Source: Kitasatospora sp. MAA19
GTDB taxonomy: Bacteria; Actinomycetota; Actinomycetes; Streptomycetales; Streptomycetaceae
Assembly (NCBI RefSeq): GCF_029894125.1
Contig: NZ_JARXYZ010000002.1
Location: forward strand, 124,001-188,000
Direction of reading: 5' to 3'
Length of the DNA stretch: 64,000 nt
The position numbers and the translations under genes are program-made. Under the pieces are notes generated by a model. It was not told where the DNA came from. It ran no database searches and saw nothing but the letters and a program-made list of their open reading frames with translations. Each line of letters begins with the position of its first letter. The stretch's first letter is position 1. This document shows positions 8,703 through 15,709 of the stretch, piece after piece.

Positions 8703-8957
8703 TCAGCCGGACGGCTCGTCCCAGGTGGTGGCGGCCCGGTTGCCGGTGCCGTCGCAGGTGCGGCAGATCTCGTCCCGGTAGGCGTGCTTGGCGCCGGTCG
8801 CGTCCACCCGGTAGCGGACGTACACCCCGGTGCCGTCGCAGAGGAAGCAGTTGCCGCCCCCGCCGCCCACCTCGGTGGTACCGGTGCCCTGGCAGGTCCG
8901 GCAGTTGAGACCGGCGGTCCGGCCGGTGCCCGCGCAGATACGGCAGACCGTCGTCAT
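8703..8957 (-). CDS. Small CxxCxGxG zinc-knuckle (DnaJ-central-domain-like) protein
   Basis: 84 aa from the ATG giving MTTVCRICAGTG, with AGGAAGGA five bases before it. Four CxxCxGTG knuckles (CRICAGTG, CRTCQGTG, CFLCDGTG, CRTCDGTG) make up nearly the whole protein, like the cysteine-rich domain of DnaJ without its other domains. It probably binds two zinc ions. No function can be assigned. About 220 bases separate it from the ferredoxin gene upstream, so coupling to that gene is unclear. Confidence 0.85.
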   Translation of the reverse strand: MTTVCRICAGTGRTAGLNCRTCQGTGTTEVGGGGGNCFLCDGTGVYVRYRVDATGAKHAYRDEICRTCDGTGNRAATTWDEPSG

Positions 8958-9140
8958 CGTCGTCCTTCCTGGGCGGAACCGCTGGCAGCCATCGGTCATG
9001 GTAGTGGGGCCGCCGAGGGCGGCGTCCACCGGATCTCCATCGGCCGTCGATCCGACCAACCCGCTTGCGCGGAAGCGGCGATGAGGACGGATCAGCTCCG
9101 CTCGCCGCGGCTGCTCCGCCGGCGGGCCCTCCGCTCCGGC

Positions 9141-9188
9141 GGGCCCGCTACCCGATGGACCCGCTACCCGGCGGACCCGCTACTCCGA
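9141..9188. repeat. Three tandem 16-bp units over a stop codon
   Basis: Units start at 9141, 9157 and 9173 and share GG(G/A)CCCGCTAC. The third unit covers the last codons and the stop codon (9180-9182) of the ferredoxin-like gene on the minus strand. Confidence 0.75.
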
Positions 9189-9584
9189 CAGGCCCTCGCG
9201 GACCCGGCGGGACACCGAGATCAGCTGGAGGTCGAGCAGACCGGGCGGGTCGGCGAGACCGGGACCGCCCGCGTGCACCCAGGCGGCTATCTCGTCGATC
9301 ATGTCGTCCGCCAGCACGAAGCCCAGCCACACCGGACGGCCGCCCGCCGCCCGGCCCTCCCCGGACGGGCCGACCACCACCACGTTGGACTGGGTGCACA
9401 CGTCCAGGCACTTGACCGCACGGACCCGGCCCGCCGTACCGACCGCCGCCCGCAGCCGCTCGTACTGCCCCGCGTGGTCCACCCCCGGGTGCTTCGCCTC
9501 GGTGCCGCAACAGCAGCCGCGGCAGACGGTGACGGTCACCGGGGAGGCGGCGGCCTGCTTGCGGTCCCGGTCTCGGCGGCTCAT
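9180..9584 (-). CDS. Thioredoxin-like [2Fe-2S] ferredoxin
   Basis: 134 aa. Cysteines in CRGCCCGTEAKHP (after a basic N-terminus) and, after about 35 residues, KCLDVCTQSN give the four-Cys pattern of thioredoxin-fold [2Fe-2S] ferredoxins; the VVVVGPSG and W-x-x-x-L/V strands follow. It is cytoplasmic and small enough for electron transfer or cluster sensing. It is divergent from an NmtR-type nickel/cobalt sensor gene 112 bases away, which suggests metal-dependent expression. Its 3' end lies in a tandem repeat. Electron-transfer partners are not visible in the window. Confidence 0.85.
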   Translation of the reverse strand: MSRRDRDRKQAAASPVTVTVCRGCCCGTEAKHPGVDHAGQYERLRAAVGTAGRVRAVKCLDVCTQSNVVVVGPSGEGRAAGGRPVWLGFVLADDMIDEIAAWVHAGGPGLADPPGLLDLQLISVSRRVREGLSE

Positions 9585-9616
9585 CGGCTCTGGTACTCCC
9601 CCTGGTCACGGACGCT

Positions 9617-9632
9617 GGCTGCACGCGCAGCC
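9617..9632. promoter_or_regulatory. Inverted repeat between ferredoxin and nmtR genes
   Basis: Perfect GGCTGC-ACGC-GCAGCC in the 112-bp divergent intergenic region. It could be an operator for the adjacent ArsR/SmtB-family sensor or a transcript hairpin. It does not match the AT-rich NmtR operator that I recall for mycobacteria. Confidence 0.4.
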
Positions 9633-9696
9633 TACCCGCCGGCCCACGGCCCCCCGCAGGGTGCCGGGGGCGAACACCGGTCCGTAGGATGCCCTC

Positions 9697-10047
9697 ATGG
9701 GACATGCGACCACCGAGAAAGCCGTACCGCGGATGCGCCTGGACGCCTCCAACGCGGCCAAGGTCGCGACCACCCTCCAGGCCCTGGCCACCCCCTCCCG
9801 GCTGCTGATCCTGGCCGCACTGCGCGAGGGCCCGCGCGCCGCCACCGAACTCGCCGACGCCGTGGGCATGGAGCAGTCCGCCTGCTCCCACCAGCTGCGA
9901 CTGCTGCGCAACCTCGGCCTGGTCGTCGGCGAACGCCGCGGCCGCTCGGTGGTCTACTCCCTGCACGACGACCACGTGGCCGCCCTCCTCGACCAGGCCG
10001 TCTACCACGTCGAACACCTGCGCCTGGGCCTCACCGACGAGCAGTGA
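9697..10047 (+). CDS. nmtR: NmtR-type nickel/cobalt-sensing ArsR/SmtB repressor
   Basis: 116 aa. The sequence tracks mycobacterial NmtR closely: it begins MGH, has the winged-helix core TLQALATPSRLLIL...GMEQSACSHQLRLLRNLGLVVGERRGRSVVYSL, and in helix alpha-5 presents Asp91, His93, His104 and His107 at the same positions as the known NmtR Ni/Co ligands. N-terminal Gly2-His3, which also contributes to the metal site in NmtR, is kept. It should bind operator DNA without metal and release it with Ni(II)/Co(II). No P-type ATPase effluxer lies next to it; the divergent neighbour is a [2Fe-2S] ferredoxin. Confidence 0.9.
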   Translation: MGHATTEKAVPRMRLDASNAAKVATTLQALATPSRLLILAALREGPRAATELADAVGMEQSACSHQLRLLRNLGLVVGERRGRSVVYSLHDDHVAALLDQAVYHVEHLRLGLTDEQ

Positions 10048-10090
10048 CCGGCGCCCCCTCGGGCGGCCGGTGCACCCCCCGACACCTCCT

Positions 10091-11746
10091 TTACGCCACC
10101 GCCTGCGCGGCCGCGCGCCCCGCCGTGCGGCCGGAGAAGAGGCAGCCGCCGAGGAAGGTGCCCTCCAGGGAGCGGTAGCCGTGGACGCCGCCGCCGCCGA
10201 AACCGGCTGCCTCGCCGGCGGCGTAGACGCCCGGGAGCGGCTCGCCGTCGGGGCGCAGGACGCGGGAGGAGAGGTCGGTCTCCAGACCGCCGAGGGACTT
10301 GCGGGTGAGGATGTTCAGCCGGACGGCGATCAGCGGGGCGGCGGCCGGATCGAGGATGCGGTGCGGCGGGGCCACCCGGATCAGCTTGTCGCCGAGGTAG
10401 CGGCGGGCGCCGTGGATGGCGGTGACCTGGAGGTCCTTGGAGAACGGGTTGGTCAGCTGCCGGTCGCGGTCCTCGACGGCGCGGCGCAGCCCGTCGGGGT
10501 CGATCAGCGCCTCGCGGGTCTTGGCGTTCATGCCGCGGGCGAGGTCGGCGAGGGTGCTCGCGACGACGAAGTCGGGCCCGTGCCGCAGGTGGCCCCGGAC
10601 CGGACCGGGGGCGCCGGGCAGCGCGCGGCCGAGGACACCGCGGACGGACTTGCCGGTCAGGTCGGGGTTCTGCTCGGAGCCGGAGAGGGTGAACTCCTTC
10701 TCGATGATGCGCTGGTTGAGCACGAACCAGGTGTGCTCGTACCCGGTGGACATGATGTGGTCGAGCGTGCCGAGGGTGTCGAAGCCGGGGAACAGCGGGA
10801 CGGGCAGGCGGTTGCCGCGTGCGTCCAGCCAGAGCGAGGACGGGCCGGGCAGGATGCGGATGCCGTGCCGGGCCCAGATCGGGTCCCAGTTCTCGATGCC
10901 CTCGGTGTAGTGCCACATCCGGTCGCCGTTGATCAGGCTGGCGCCGGCGTCGCCGGCTATGCCGAGCATCAGCCCGTCGACGTGCGCGGGGACGCCGGAG
11001 AGCAGCTTGGCGGGCGGGGTGCCGAGCCGGGCGGGCCAGGCCTTGCGGACCAGGTCGTGGTTGCCGCCGATGCCGCCGGAGGTCACGATCACGGCCTGGG
11101 CGCGCAGTTCGAACCGTCCGGCGCTCTCGCGTGAGCTGGCCTCGCCGCGGGCCGCCGGGCTGGGCACCAGGACCTCGCCGGTGACGGTGTCGGTGACGCC
11201 CGCGGTGGCGCCCAGGCCGGTGACCCGGTGGCGGAAGCGCAGGTCGACCAGCCCGCGGGCGGCAGCGGCCCGGACCCGGCGGACGAAGGGCTCCAGCAGT
11301 CCCGGCCCGGTGCCCCAGGTGATGTGGAAGCGGGGCACCGAGTTGCCGGGGCCGTCGGCGAGCAGGCCGCCGCGCTCGGCCCAGCCGACGACGGGGAAGA
11401 ACCGCACGCCCATGCCGTACAGCCAGGAGCGCTTCTCGCCGGCCGCGAAGTCGACGTAGGCCTCGGCCCAGCGGCGGGGCCAGGCGTCCTCGGGCCGGTC
11501 GAAGCCGGCCGTGCCGAGCCAGTCCTGCCAGGCGAGGGCGTGCGAGTCACGGATCCGCATCCGACGCTGCTCGGGCGAGTCGACGAGGAAGAGGCCGCCG
11601 AAGGACCAGTGCGCCTGGCCGCCGAGCGAGGCCGCGGGTTCCTGGTCGAGCAGGATCACCTTCCGTCCGGCATCGGCGAGTTCGGCGGTGGCGGCGAGTC
11701 CGGCGAGTCCTGCTCCGATGACGATGACGTCGGCGTCCAGGGCCAT
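10091..11746 (-). CDS. FAD-binding dehydrogenase (KstD/fumarate-reductase-like flavoprotein)
   Basis: 551 aa, start ATG giving MALDADVIVIGAGLAGL. The N-terminal Rossmann FAD motif GxGxxG is complete and is followed by a conserved E/Q-Gly region (DQEPAASLGGQAHWSFGG). A second conserved block near the C-terminus, LPGVYAAGEAAGFGGGGVHGYRSLEGT, is the FAD-closing segment of the fumarate reductase/succinate dehydrogenase flavoprotein family. Length and motifs place it with actinobacterial FAD-binding dehydrogenases related to 3-ketosteroid delta-1 dehydrogenases. There is no haem-binding CxxCH. The substrate is unknown. It converges with nmtR; the 43-bp gap contains a weak GC hairpin. Confidence 0.9.
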   Translation of the reverse strand: MALDADVIVIGAGLAGLAATAELADAGRKVILLDQEPAASLGGQAHWSFGGLFLVDSPEQRRMRIRDSHALAWQDWLGTAGFDRPEDAWPRRWAEAYVDFAAGEKRSWLYGMGVRFFPVVGWAERGGLLADGPGNSVPRFHITWGTGPGLLEPFVRRVRAAAARGLVDLRFRHRVTGLGATAGVTDTVTGEVLVPSPAARGEASSRESAGRFELRAQAVIVTSGGIGGNHDLVRKAWPARLGTPPAKLLSGVPAHVDGLMLGIAGDAGASLINGDRMWHYTEGIENWDPIWARHGIRILPGPSSLWLDARGNRLPVPLFPGFDTLGTLDHIMSTGYEHTWFVLNQRIIEKEFTLSGSEQNPDLTGKSVRGVLGRALPGAPGPVRGHLRHGPDFVVASTLADLARGMNAKTREALIDPDGLRRAVEDRDRQLTNPFSKDLQVTAIHGARRYLGDKLIRVAPPHRILDPAAAPLIAVRLNILTRKSLGGLETDLSSRVLRPDGEPLPGVYAAGEAAGFGGGGVHGYRSLEGTFLGGCLFSGRTAGRAAAQAVA

Positions 11747-12057
11747 GCGCAGTCCTCCGTCGCGGCGGGCGGGACGACGCGCGGGGGTGGGCGCCGTCGC
11801 TGTGCGCCCGATACTGCGGCCTGCGGTGACGTCCGGTCAACCAGCGGGTAACAACCGACCGCGGCAATTCCGCTCCACGCCGTTTCGGAAATACCCGCGA
11901 TACCCGGTGGAGCGAAATGCGAAATGCGATCTGACGGAATTTCGGAAATTTCCGCCCATGGCATGGACGTCCACGAAACCAACAAGTAACTTACCTGCGA
12001 GTAGCCGCGGCCGGCACGACCCCCCACCCGTCGTTTCTCTCCCCCCAAGGAGGAACC
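11747..12057. other. Promoter region with AT-richer island and palindrome
   Basis: Divergent spacer between the FAD-dehydrogenase gene and the secreted lipase gene. Bases ~11870-12000 are clearly less GC-rich than the surroundings. They contain the perfect 12-bp palindrome CGGAAATTTCCG (11943-11954), the related GGAATTTCGG (11936-11945) and AAGTAACTT. An optimal ribosome-binding site AAGGAGGA (12048-12055 region) precedes the lipase GTG. No gene is seen in it. Confidence 0.6.
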
Positions 12058-12996
12058 GTGCTCCGCCCTGCCCGGAAACCCCGGCGCGTGCGCACCACCA
12101 CCGCGCTCACCGCCGTCGCGCTCGGCGCCGCCCTCGCGCTCACCTCCACCAGCGCCCAGGCCGCCGTCCCGGCACCGCGACACCTCGTGGCGCTCGGCGA
12201 CTCCTACGCCGCCGGCGCGGGCGTGCCCGGCCAGTCGGCCGGCCTCTGCCTGCGCTCCGACCGCAACTACGGCCACCTGGTCGCCGCCGCCCTCAAGGCC
12301 GGCGCGTACACCGACGTCACCTGCGCCGCCGCCAAGGTCAAGGCCATGACGCAGCCGCAGTACGACGTCTTCCTCAAGGTCAACGACCCGCAGCTGGACG
12401 CCGTGACCCCCGACACCGACCTGGTCACCCTCGGGATCGGCGGCAACGACCTCGCGGCCAGTGACCTCGGCCTCGGCGAGCTCGTCGCCACCTGCATCGC
12501 CGGCGCGGTCGTCAACCCGCTCGGGACGCCCTGCAAGGACGTCTACCACCACGGCTACTGGGACTGGAGCAGCTGGTCCTGGCAGTACGGCAACGACGAC
12601 CTGGCGGAGCGGATCACCACCACCATCGCGCCGCAGATCGCCGACACGCTGCGGCGCATCCACGCCAAGGCGCCGCAGGCCCGGGTGCTGCTGGTCGGCT
12701 ACCCGTCCGTGCTGCCCGCCGACGGCGCGACGTGCGTCCTGCGCCAGCCGGTGACGCCGGGCGACGTGGAGTACATGCACGGCGTGCTGGACAAGCTGAA
12801 CGCCGCGCTCAAGGCCACCGCGGCGGCGGGCGGCGCGACGTACGTCGACACCGCGACGCCCACCGTCGGGCACGACGTGTGCTCGGACGACCGCTGGATC
12901 GAGGGCGCGCTGCCCGGCTCGCCCGCCGTGCCGTTCCACCCGAACGCGACCGGCGAGAAGGTGATGGCGGACGCGGTGCTCGCCGCGCTGCGGTAG
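12058..12996 (+). CDS. Secreted SGNH/GDSL lipase-esterase
   Basis: 312 aa from GTG 12058, four bases after an AAGGAGGA ribosome-binding site. A basic N-terminus plus hydrophobic core ending in AQA is a Sec signal peptide. Catalytic blocks: ALGDSYAAGAGV (Ser), GIGGNDLA (Gly/Asn oxyanion), and PFHPNATGEKVMADAV (His). Several paired cysteines suggest disulfides in the extracellular enzyme. This architecture matches the streptomycete extracellular lipase family with the GDSY block. A strong hairpin terminator follows. Confidence 0.94.
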   Translation: MLRPARKPRRVRTTTALTAVALGAALALTSTSAQAAVPAPRHLVALGDSYAAGAGVPGQSAGLCLRSDRNYGHLVAAALKAGAYTDVTCAAAKVKAMTQPQYDVFLKVNDPQLDAVTPDTDLVTLGIGGNDLAASDLGLGELVATCIAGAVVNPLGTPCKDVYHHGYWDWSSWSWQYGNDDLAERITTTIAPQIADTLRRIHAKAPQARVLLVGYPSVLPADGATCVLRQPVTPGDVEYMHGVLDKLNAALKATAAAGGATYVDTATPTVGHDVCSDDRWIEGALPGSPAVPFHPNATGEKVMADAVLAALR

Positions 12997-13016
12997 GCCT
13001 GGCCCGCCGGAAAGCC

Positions 13017-13057
13017 CCGAGGGGGCGGTGGCCAGACCCCGGTCACCGCCCCCTCGG
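13017..13057. terminator. Bidirectional hairpin terminator
   Basis: Perfect 14-bp stem (CCGAGGGGGCGGTG pairing with CACCGCCCCCTCGG) with a 13-nt loop between the convergent lipase and NiCoT genes. Confidence 0.85.
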
Positions 13058-13067
13058 CCCTGCGCTG

Positions 13068-14201
13068 CTACTCCGACTTGGCGGACGCGGAGGCGGAGGC
13101 GGCGGCCAGGCCGGCCGACCACTTCTCCTCGACCTTGCCGAACTTCCAGTAGGCGATCGCCGCGACCCAGGTCAGCACGAACAGGCCGACGATCGCGTAG
13201 CCGACGAAGTTGAGGTCCAGCCCGCCGACCCAGGCGATCGGGCCGCTGGTGATGTCCAGCTTCTCGCCGAGCAGGCCGATCAGCTCGATCAGGCCGATCA
13301 CCAGCGCGACCAGCACCGACAGGCCGGTGACGGTCAGGTTGTAGTAGATCTTGCGGACCGGCTTGGAGAAGGCCCACTCGTAGGCGAAGTTCATGAACGA
13401 GCCGTCGATGGTGTCCAGCAGGCTCATCCCGGCCGCGAACAGGATCGGCAGCGTGAGCAGCGCGTACCAGGGCAGCGAGAACGCCGCCGCGCCGCCGGCC
13501 AGCACCAGCAGGGACACCTCGGTGGCGGTGTCGAAGCCGAGGCCGAACAGCAGGCCCACCGGGTACATGTGCCAGGGCTTGGTGACGGTCCTGGTCACCC
13601 GGCCGAGGATGCGGTTCATCAGCCCGCGCCGCTCCAACTGGCGCTCCAGCTCGGCCTCGTCGTACTCGCCCACGCGCATCCGGCGGAACACCTTGAGGAT
13701 GCCGTTGAAGGCGCCCAGGTTGATCAGGCCGAGGAGCAGCAGGAACGTCCCGGAGACGGCGGTGCCGATCAGGCCGGTGGCCTGGTGCAGGGTCGAGTCG
13801 TCGGACTCCACCTGCCCGGCCAGCGAGCGGATGCCGAAGGCGAGCAGCGCGCAGAGGCCGAAGACGATCGAGGAGTGCCCGAGCGAGAACCAGAAGCCGA
13901 CCGACAGCGGCCGCTTGCCCTGGCCCATCAGCTTGCGGGTGGTGTTGTCGATCGCGGCGATGTGGTCCGCGTCGAAGGCGTGCCGCATCCCGAGGGTGTA
14001 GGCGGTCAGGCCCATGCCCGCGCCGAACACCTGGCCGCCGACCGTGTAGTGCTCGGGCGCGACCAGCGCGAGCAGGGTGAACCAGCCGACCACGTGCAGC
14101 GCGAGGATGAAGCCGCCCATCCCGGCCAGGCGCATCCACTCCTCCCGGGTGAGCCGGTCACGCCATCTGACGGGCGAGGCACCTGCGGCGGGGCTGGACA
14201 T
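13068..14201 (-). CDS. NiCoT-family nickel/cobalt permease (HoxN/HupN/NixA type)
   Basis: 377 aa, eight hydrophobic segments. The family signature GMRHAFDADHIAAIDN (HX4DH, residues 71-86) is intact, as are SVGFWFSLGHSS and LGFDTATEVSLL, the other NiCoT consensus segments. It should import Ni(II) or Co(II) across the cytoplasmic membrane by proton-motive force. Metal preference cannot be read directly, but a sequence resembling the streptomycete Nur box lies about 80 bases upstream, which favours nickel. The window also encodes a urease-like metalloenzyme, a possible nickel user. Confidence 0.95.
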   Translation of the reverse strand: MSSPAAGASPVRWRDRLTREEWMRLAGMGGFILALHVVGWFTLLALVAPEHYTVGGQVFGAGMGLTAYTLGMRHAFDADHIAAIDNTTRKLMGQGKRPLSVGFWFSLGHSSIVFGLCALLAFGIRSLAGQVESDDSTLHQATGLIGTAVSGTFLLLLGLINLGAFNGILKVFRRMRVGEYDEAELERQLERRGLMNRILGRVTRTVTKPWHMYPVGLLFGLGFDTATEVSLLVLAGGAAAFSLPWYALLTLPILFAAGMSLLDTIDGSFMNFAYEWAFSKPVRKIYYNLTVTGLSVLVALVIGLIELIGLLGEKLDITSGPIAWVGGLDLNFVGYAIVGLFVLTWVAAIAYWKFGKVEEKWSAGLAAASASASAKSE

Positions 14202-14278
14202 CCTGTGGTCCTTTCGGGTGGTCCGGGCTCGGGTGGTCCGGGCGAAGCTGGGCCATCTTTCCCCCCTCGGGGAAGTAG

Positions 14279-14295
14279 TTGCAAGTCATGTGCAA
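14279..14295. promoter_or_regulatory. Candidate Nur box (nickel uptake regulator)
   Basis: TTGCAA-GTCAT-GTGCAA matches the streptomycete Nur consensus tTGCaa-N5-ttGCAA with one mismatch. It lies 78 bases upstream of the NiCoT permease start. Nur is a Fur-family repressor that shuts off nickel uptake when nickel is bound; the link here is inference from motif and position. The rest of the 14202-14568 spacer is GC-rich and holds no visible gene. Confidence 0.65.
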
Positions 14296-14491
14296 ATGCC
14301 GGACGGCGGCGAACGGAGGCGGGCGGCGCAGGAGGGGGGCGCGTGGCAGCGGCCGCGCTCCTCCCGGCGGGGGGATTCACCGCCTCCTCCGGCCGGGGTT
14401 TCACCGTGTCCCGGCGAGGGCTTCACCACCCACCCCCGTTCGTCATGGACCGTACAAATCCTGGTAACCCCCGGAGCCTTTCGGTCGCCGC

Positions 14492-14522
14492 TCTACGCGC
14501 GGATACTCCCGTTCTACGCGCG
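14492..14522. promoter_or_regulatory. Direct repeat TCTACGCGCG, 21 bp apart
   Basis: Two copies of TCTACGCGCG (14492-14501 and 14513-14522), each followed by an A-containing ACTC element, upstream of the secreted-protein gene at 14569. The 21-bp spacing equals two DNA turns, so a regulator could bind both on one face. Confidence 0.4.
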
Positions 14523-14568
14523 AAAACTCGGGCGCCGAACGCCTCAACCCCCCACGGAGGAACGGCAC

Positions 14569-15513
14569 ATGACGATCAGTATCCGAACCGTCGCCGCACT
14601 CGCCGGCACCGCCCTGCTCACGGCCGGCCTCACCGCCACCGCCCCCACCGCCACCGCCCGGCCCGCGGCGACCAAGGCCGCCACCGCCGGGCACCGCGTG
14701 CTGTTCGACGACAGCAAGGCCGAGACCGCCGGCAACGCCGACTGGATCATCAGCACCAGCCAGCCCGACCCGCTCGCCCAGAACGCCAACCCCACCACCG
14801 AGAAGAGCTGGACCGGCGCGCTGTCCGCCTGGGGCGTCGCCCTCCAGAAGACCGGCCAGTACAGCCTCAAGACCCTCCCGGCCGGCTCCACCATCAGCTA
14901 CGGCACCGGCGCCGCCCTCGACCTCGCCAACTTCGACACCTTCGTCCTGCCCGAGCCCAACATCCGGCTCAGCGCGGGCGAGAAGACCGCGATCATGAAG
15001 TTCGTCCAGAACGGCGGCGGGCTCTTCCTGGTCTCCGACCACACCAACAGCGACCGCAACAACGACGGCTGGGACTCCCCCGCGATCATCAACGACCTGA
15101 TGACCTCCAACGGGGTCGACACCAAGGACCCCTTCGGCTTCTCCGTCGACCTGCTCAACATCACCACCGACAACCCGCGTGCCGTCAACGCCCCCACCGA
15201 CCCCGTCCTGCACGGCCCGTTCGGCGCCGTCACCGGCTCCATCCTGCGCAACGGCACCACCTTCACCCTCAGGCCCGCCGACAACCCCACCGTCAAGGGC
15301 CTCGTCTACCGCACCGGCTACAGCGGCACCACCGGCGCGTTCTTCGTCACCAGCACCTACGGCAGCGGCCGGGTCGCCATCTGGGGCGACAGCTCCGCCA
15401 TCGACGACGGCACCGGCGAGGCCGGGAAGAAGGTCTACAACGGCTGGGACGACCCCGCCGGCACCAACGCCGCCCTCGCCCTCAACGCCACCGCCTGGCT
15501 CTCCAAGGCGTAG
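14569..15513 (+). CDS. Secreted protein of unknown function (glutamine-amidotransferase-like fold)
   Basis: 314 aa from ATG 14569, with GGAGG eight bases before it. A Sec signal peptide (MTISIRTVAALAGTALLTAGLTATAPTATA) is clear. The mature part starts with VLFDDSKAETAG, and later reads DTFVLPEPNIRLSAGEKTAIMKFVQNGGGLFLVSDHT, the beta-alpha-'GGGL-V' pattern of DUF4350/IFT52-type class-I glutamine-amidotransferase folds. No catalytic Cys is present, so it is probably a binding or structural variant. A second half (VLHGPFGAVTGSIL..., YGSGRVAIWGDSSAIDDG) continues the same domain. Start, signal and codon use are sound; function is not known. Confidence 0.82.
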   Translation: MTISIRTVAALAGTALLTAGLTATAPTATARPAATKAATAGHRVLFDDSKAETAGNADWIISTSQPDPLAQNANPTTEKSWTGALSAWGVALQKTGQYSLKTLPAGSTISYGTGAALDLANFDTFVLPEPNIRLSAGEKTAIMKFVQNGGGLFLVSDHTNSDRNNDGWDSPAIINDLMTSNGVDTKDPFGFSVDLLNITTDNPRAVNAPTDPVLHGPFGAVTGSILRNGTTFTLRPADNPTVKGLVYRTGYSGTTGAFFVTSTYGSGRVAIWGDSSAIDDGTGEAGKKVYNGWDDPAGTNAALALNATAWLSKA

Positions 15514-15520
15514 CCACCGC

Positions 15521-15595
15521 GCGCGCCCTCCGCCGGGAGTGCGCGCCCTTCAACCGGGAACGCGCGCCCTTCACCGGGAGTGCGCGCCCTTCGTC
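15521..15595. repeat. Tandem ~20-bp repeat, 3 full plus 1 partial copies
   Basis: Full units begin at 15535, 15556 and 15576 with core GGGA(GT/AC)GCGCGCCCTTC; a partial unit precedes at 15521. They directly follow the stop codon of the secreted-protein gene and precede the CocE-like gene. Confidence 0.8.
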
Positions 15596-15709
15596 AGGAA
15601 ATCGGACGGCTCCTCCCCTAGGGTCGAGATGTCGACGCCCGCGGCGCGCTTCCCGTACGCGCCGCGGGCCCGCCGGCGCTCACCGGCCCGGGATCCGATG
15701 GGAGCGGCC

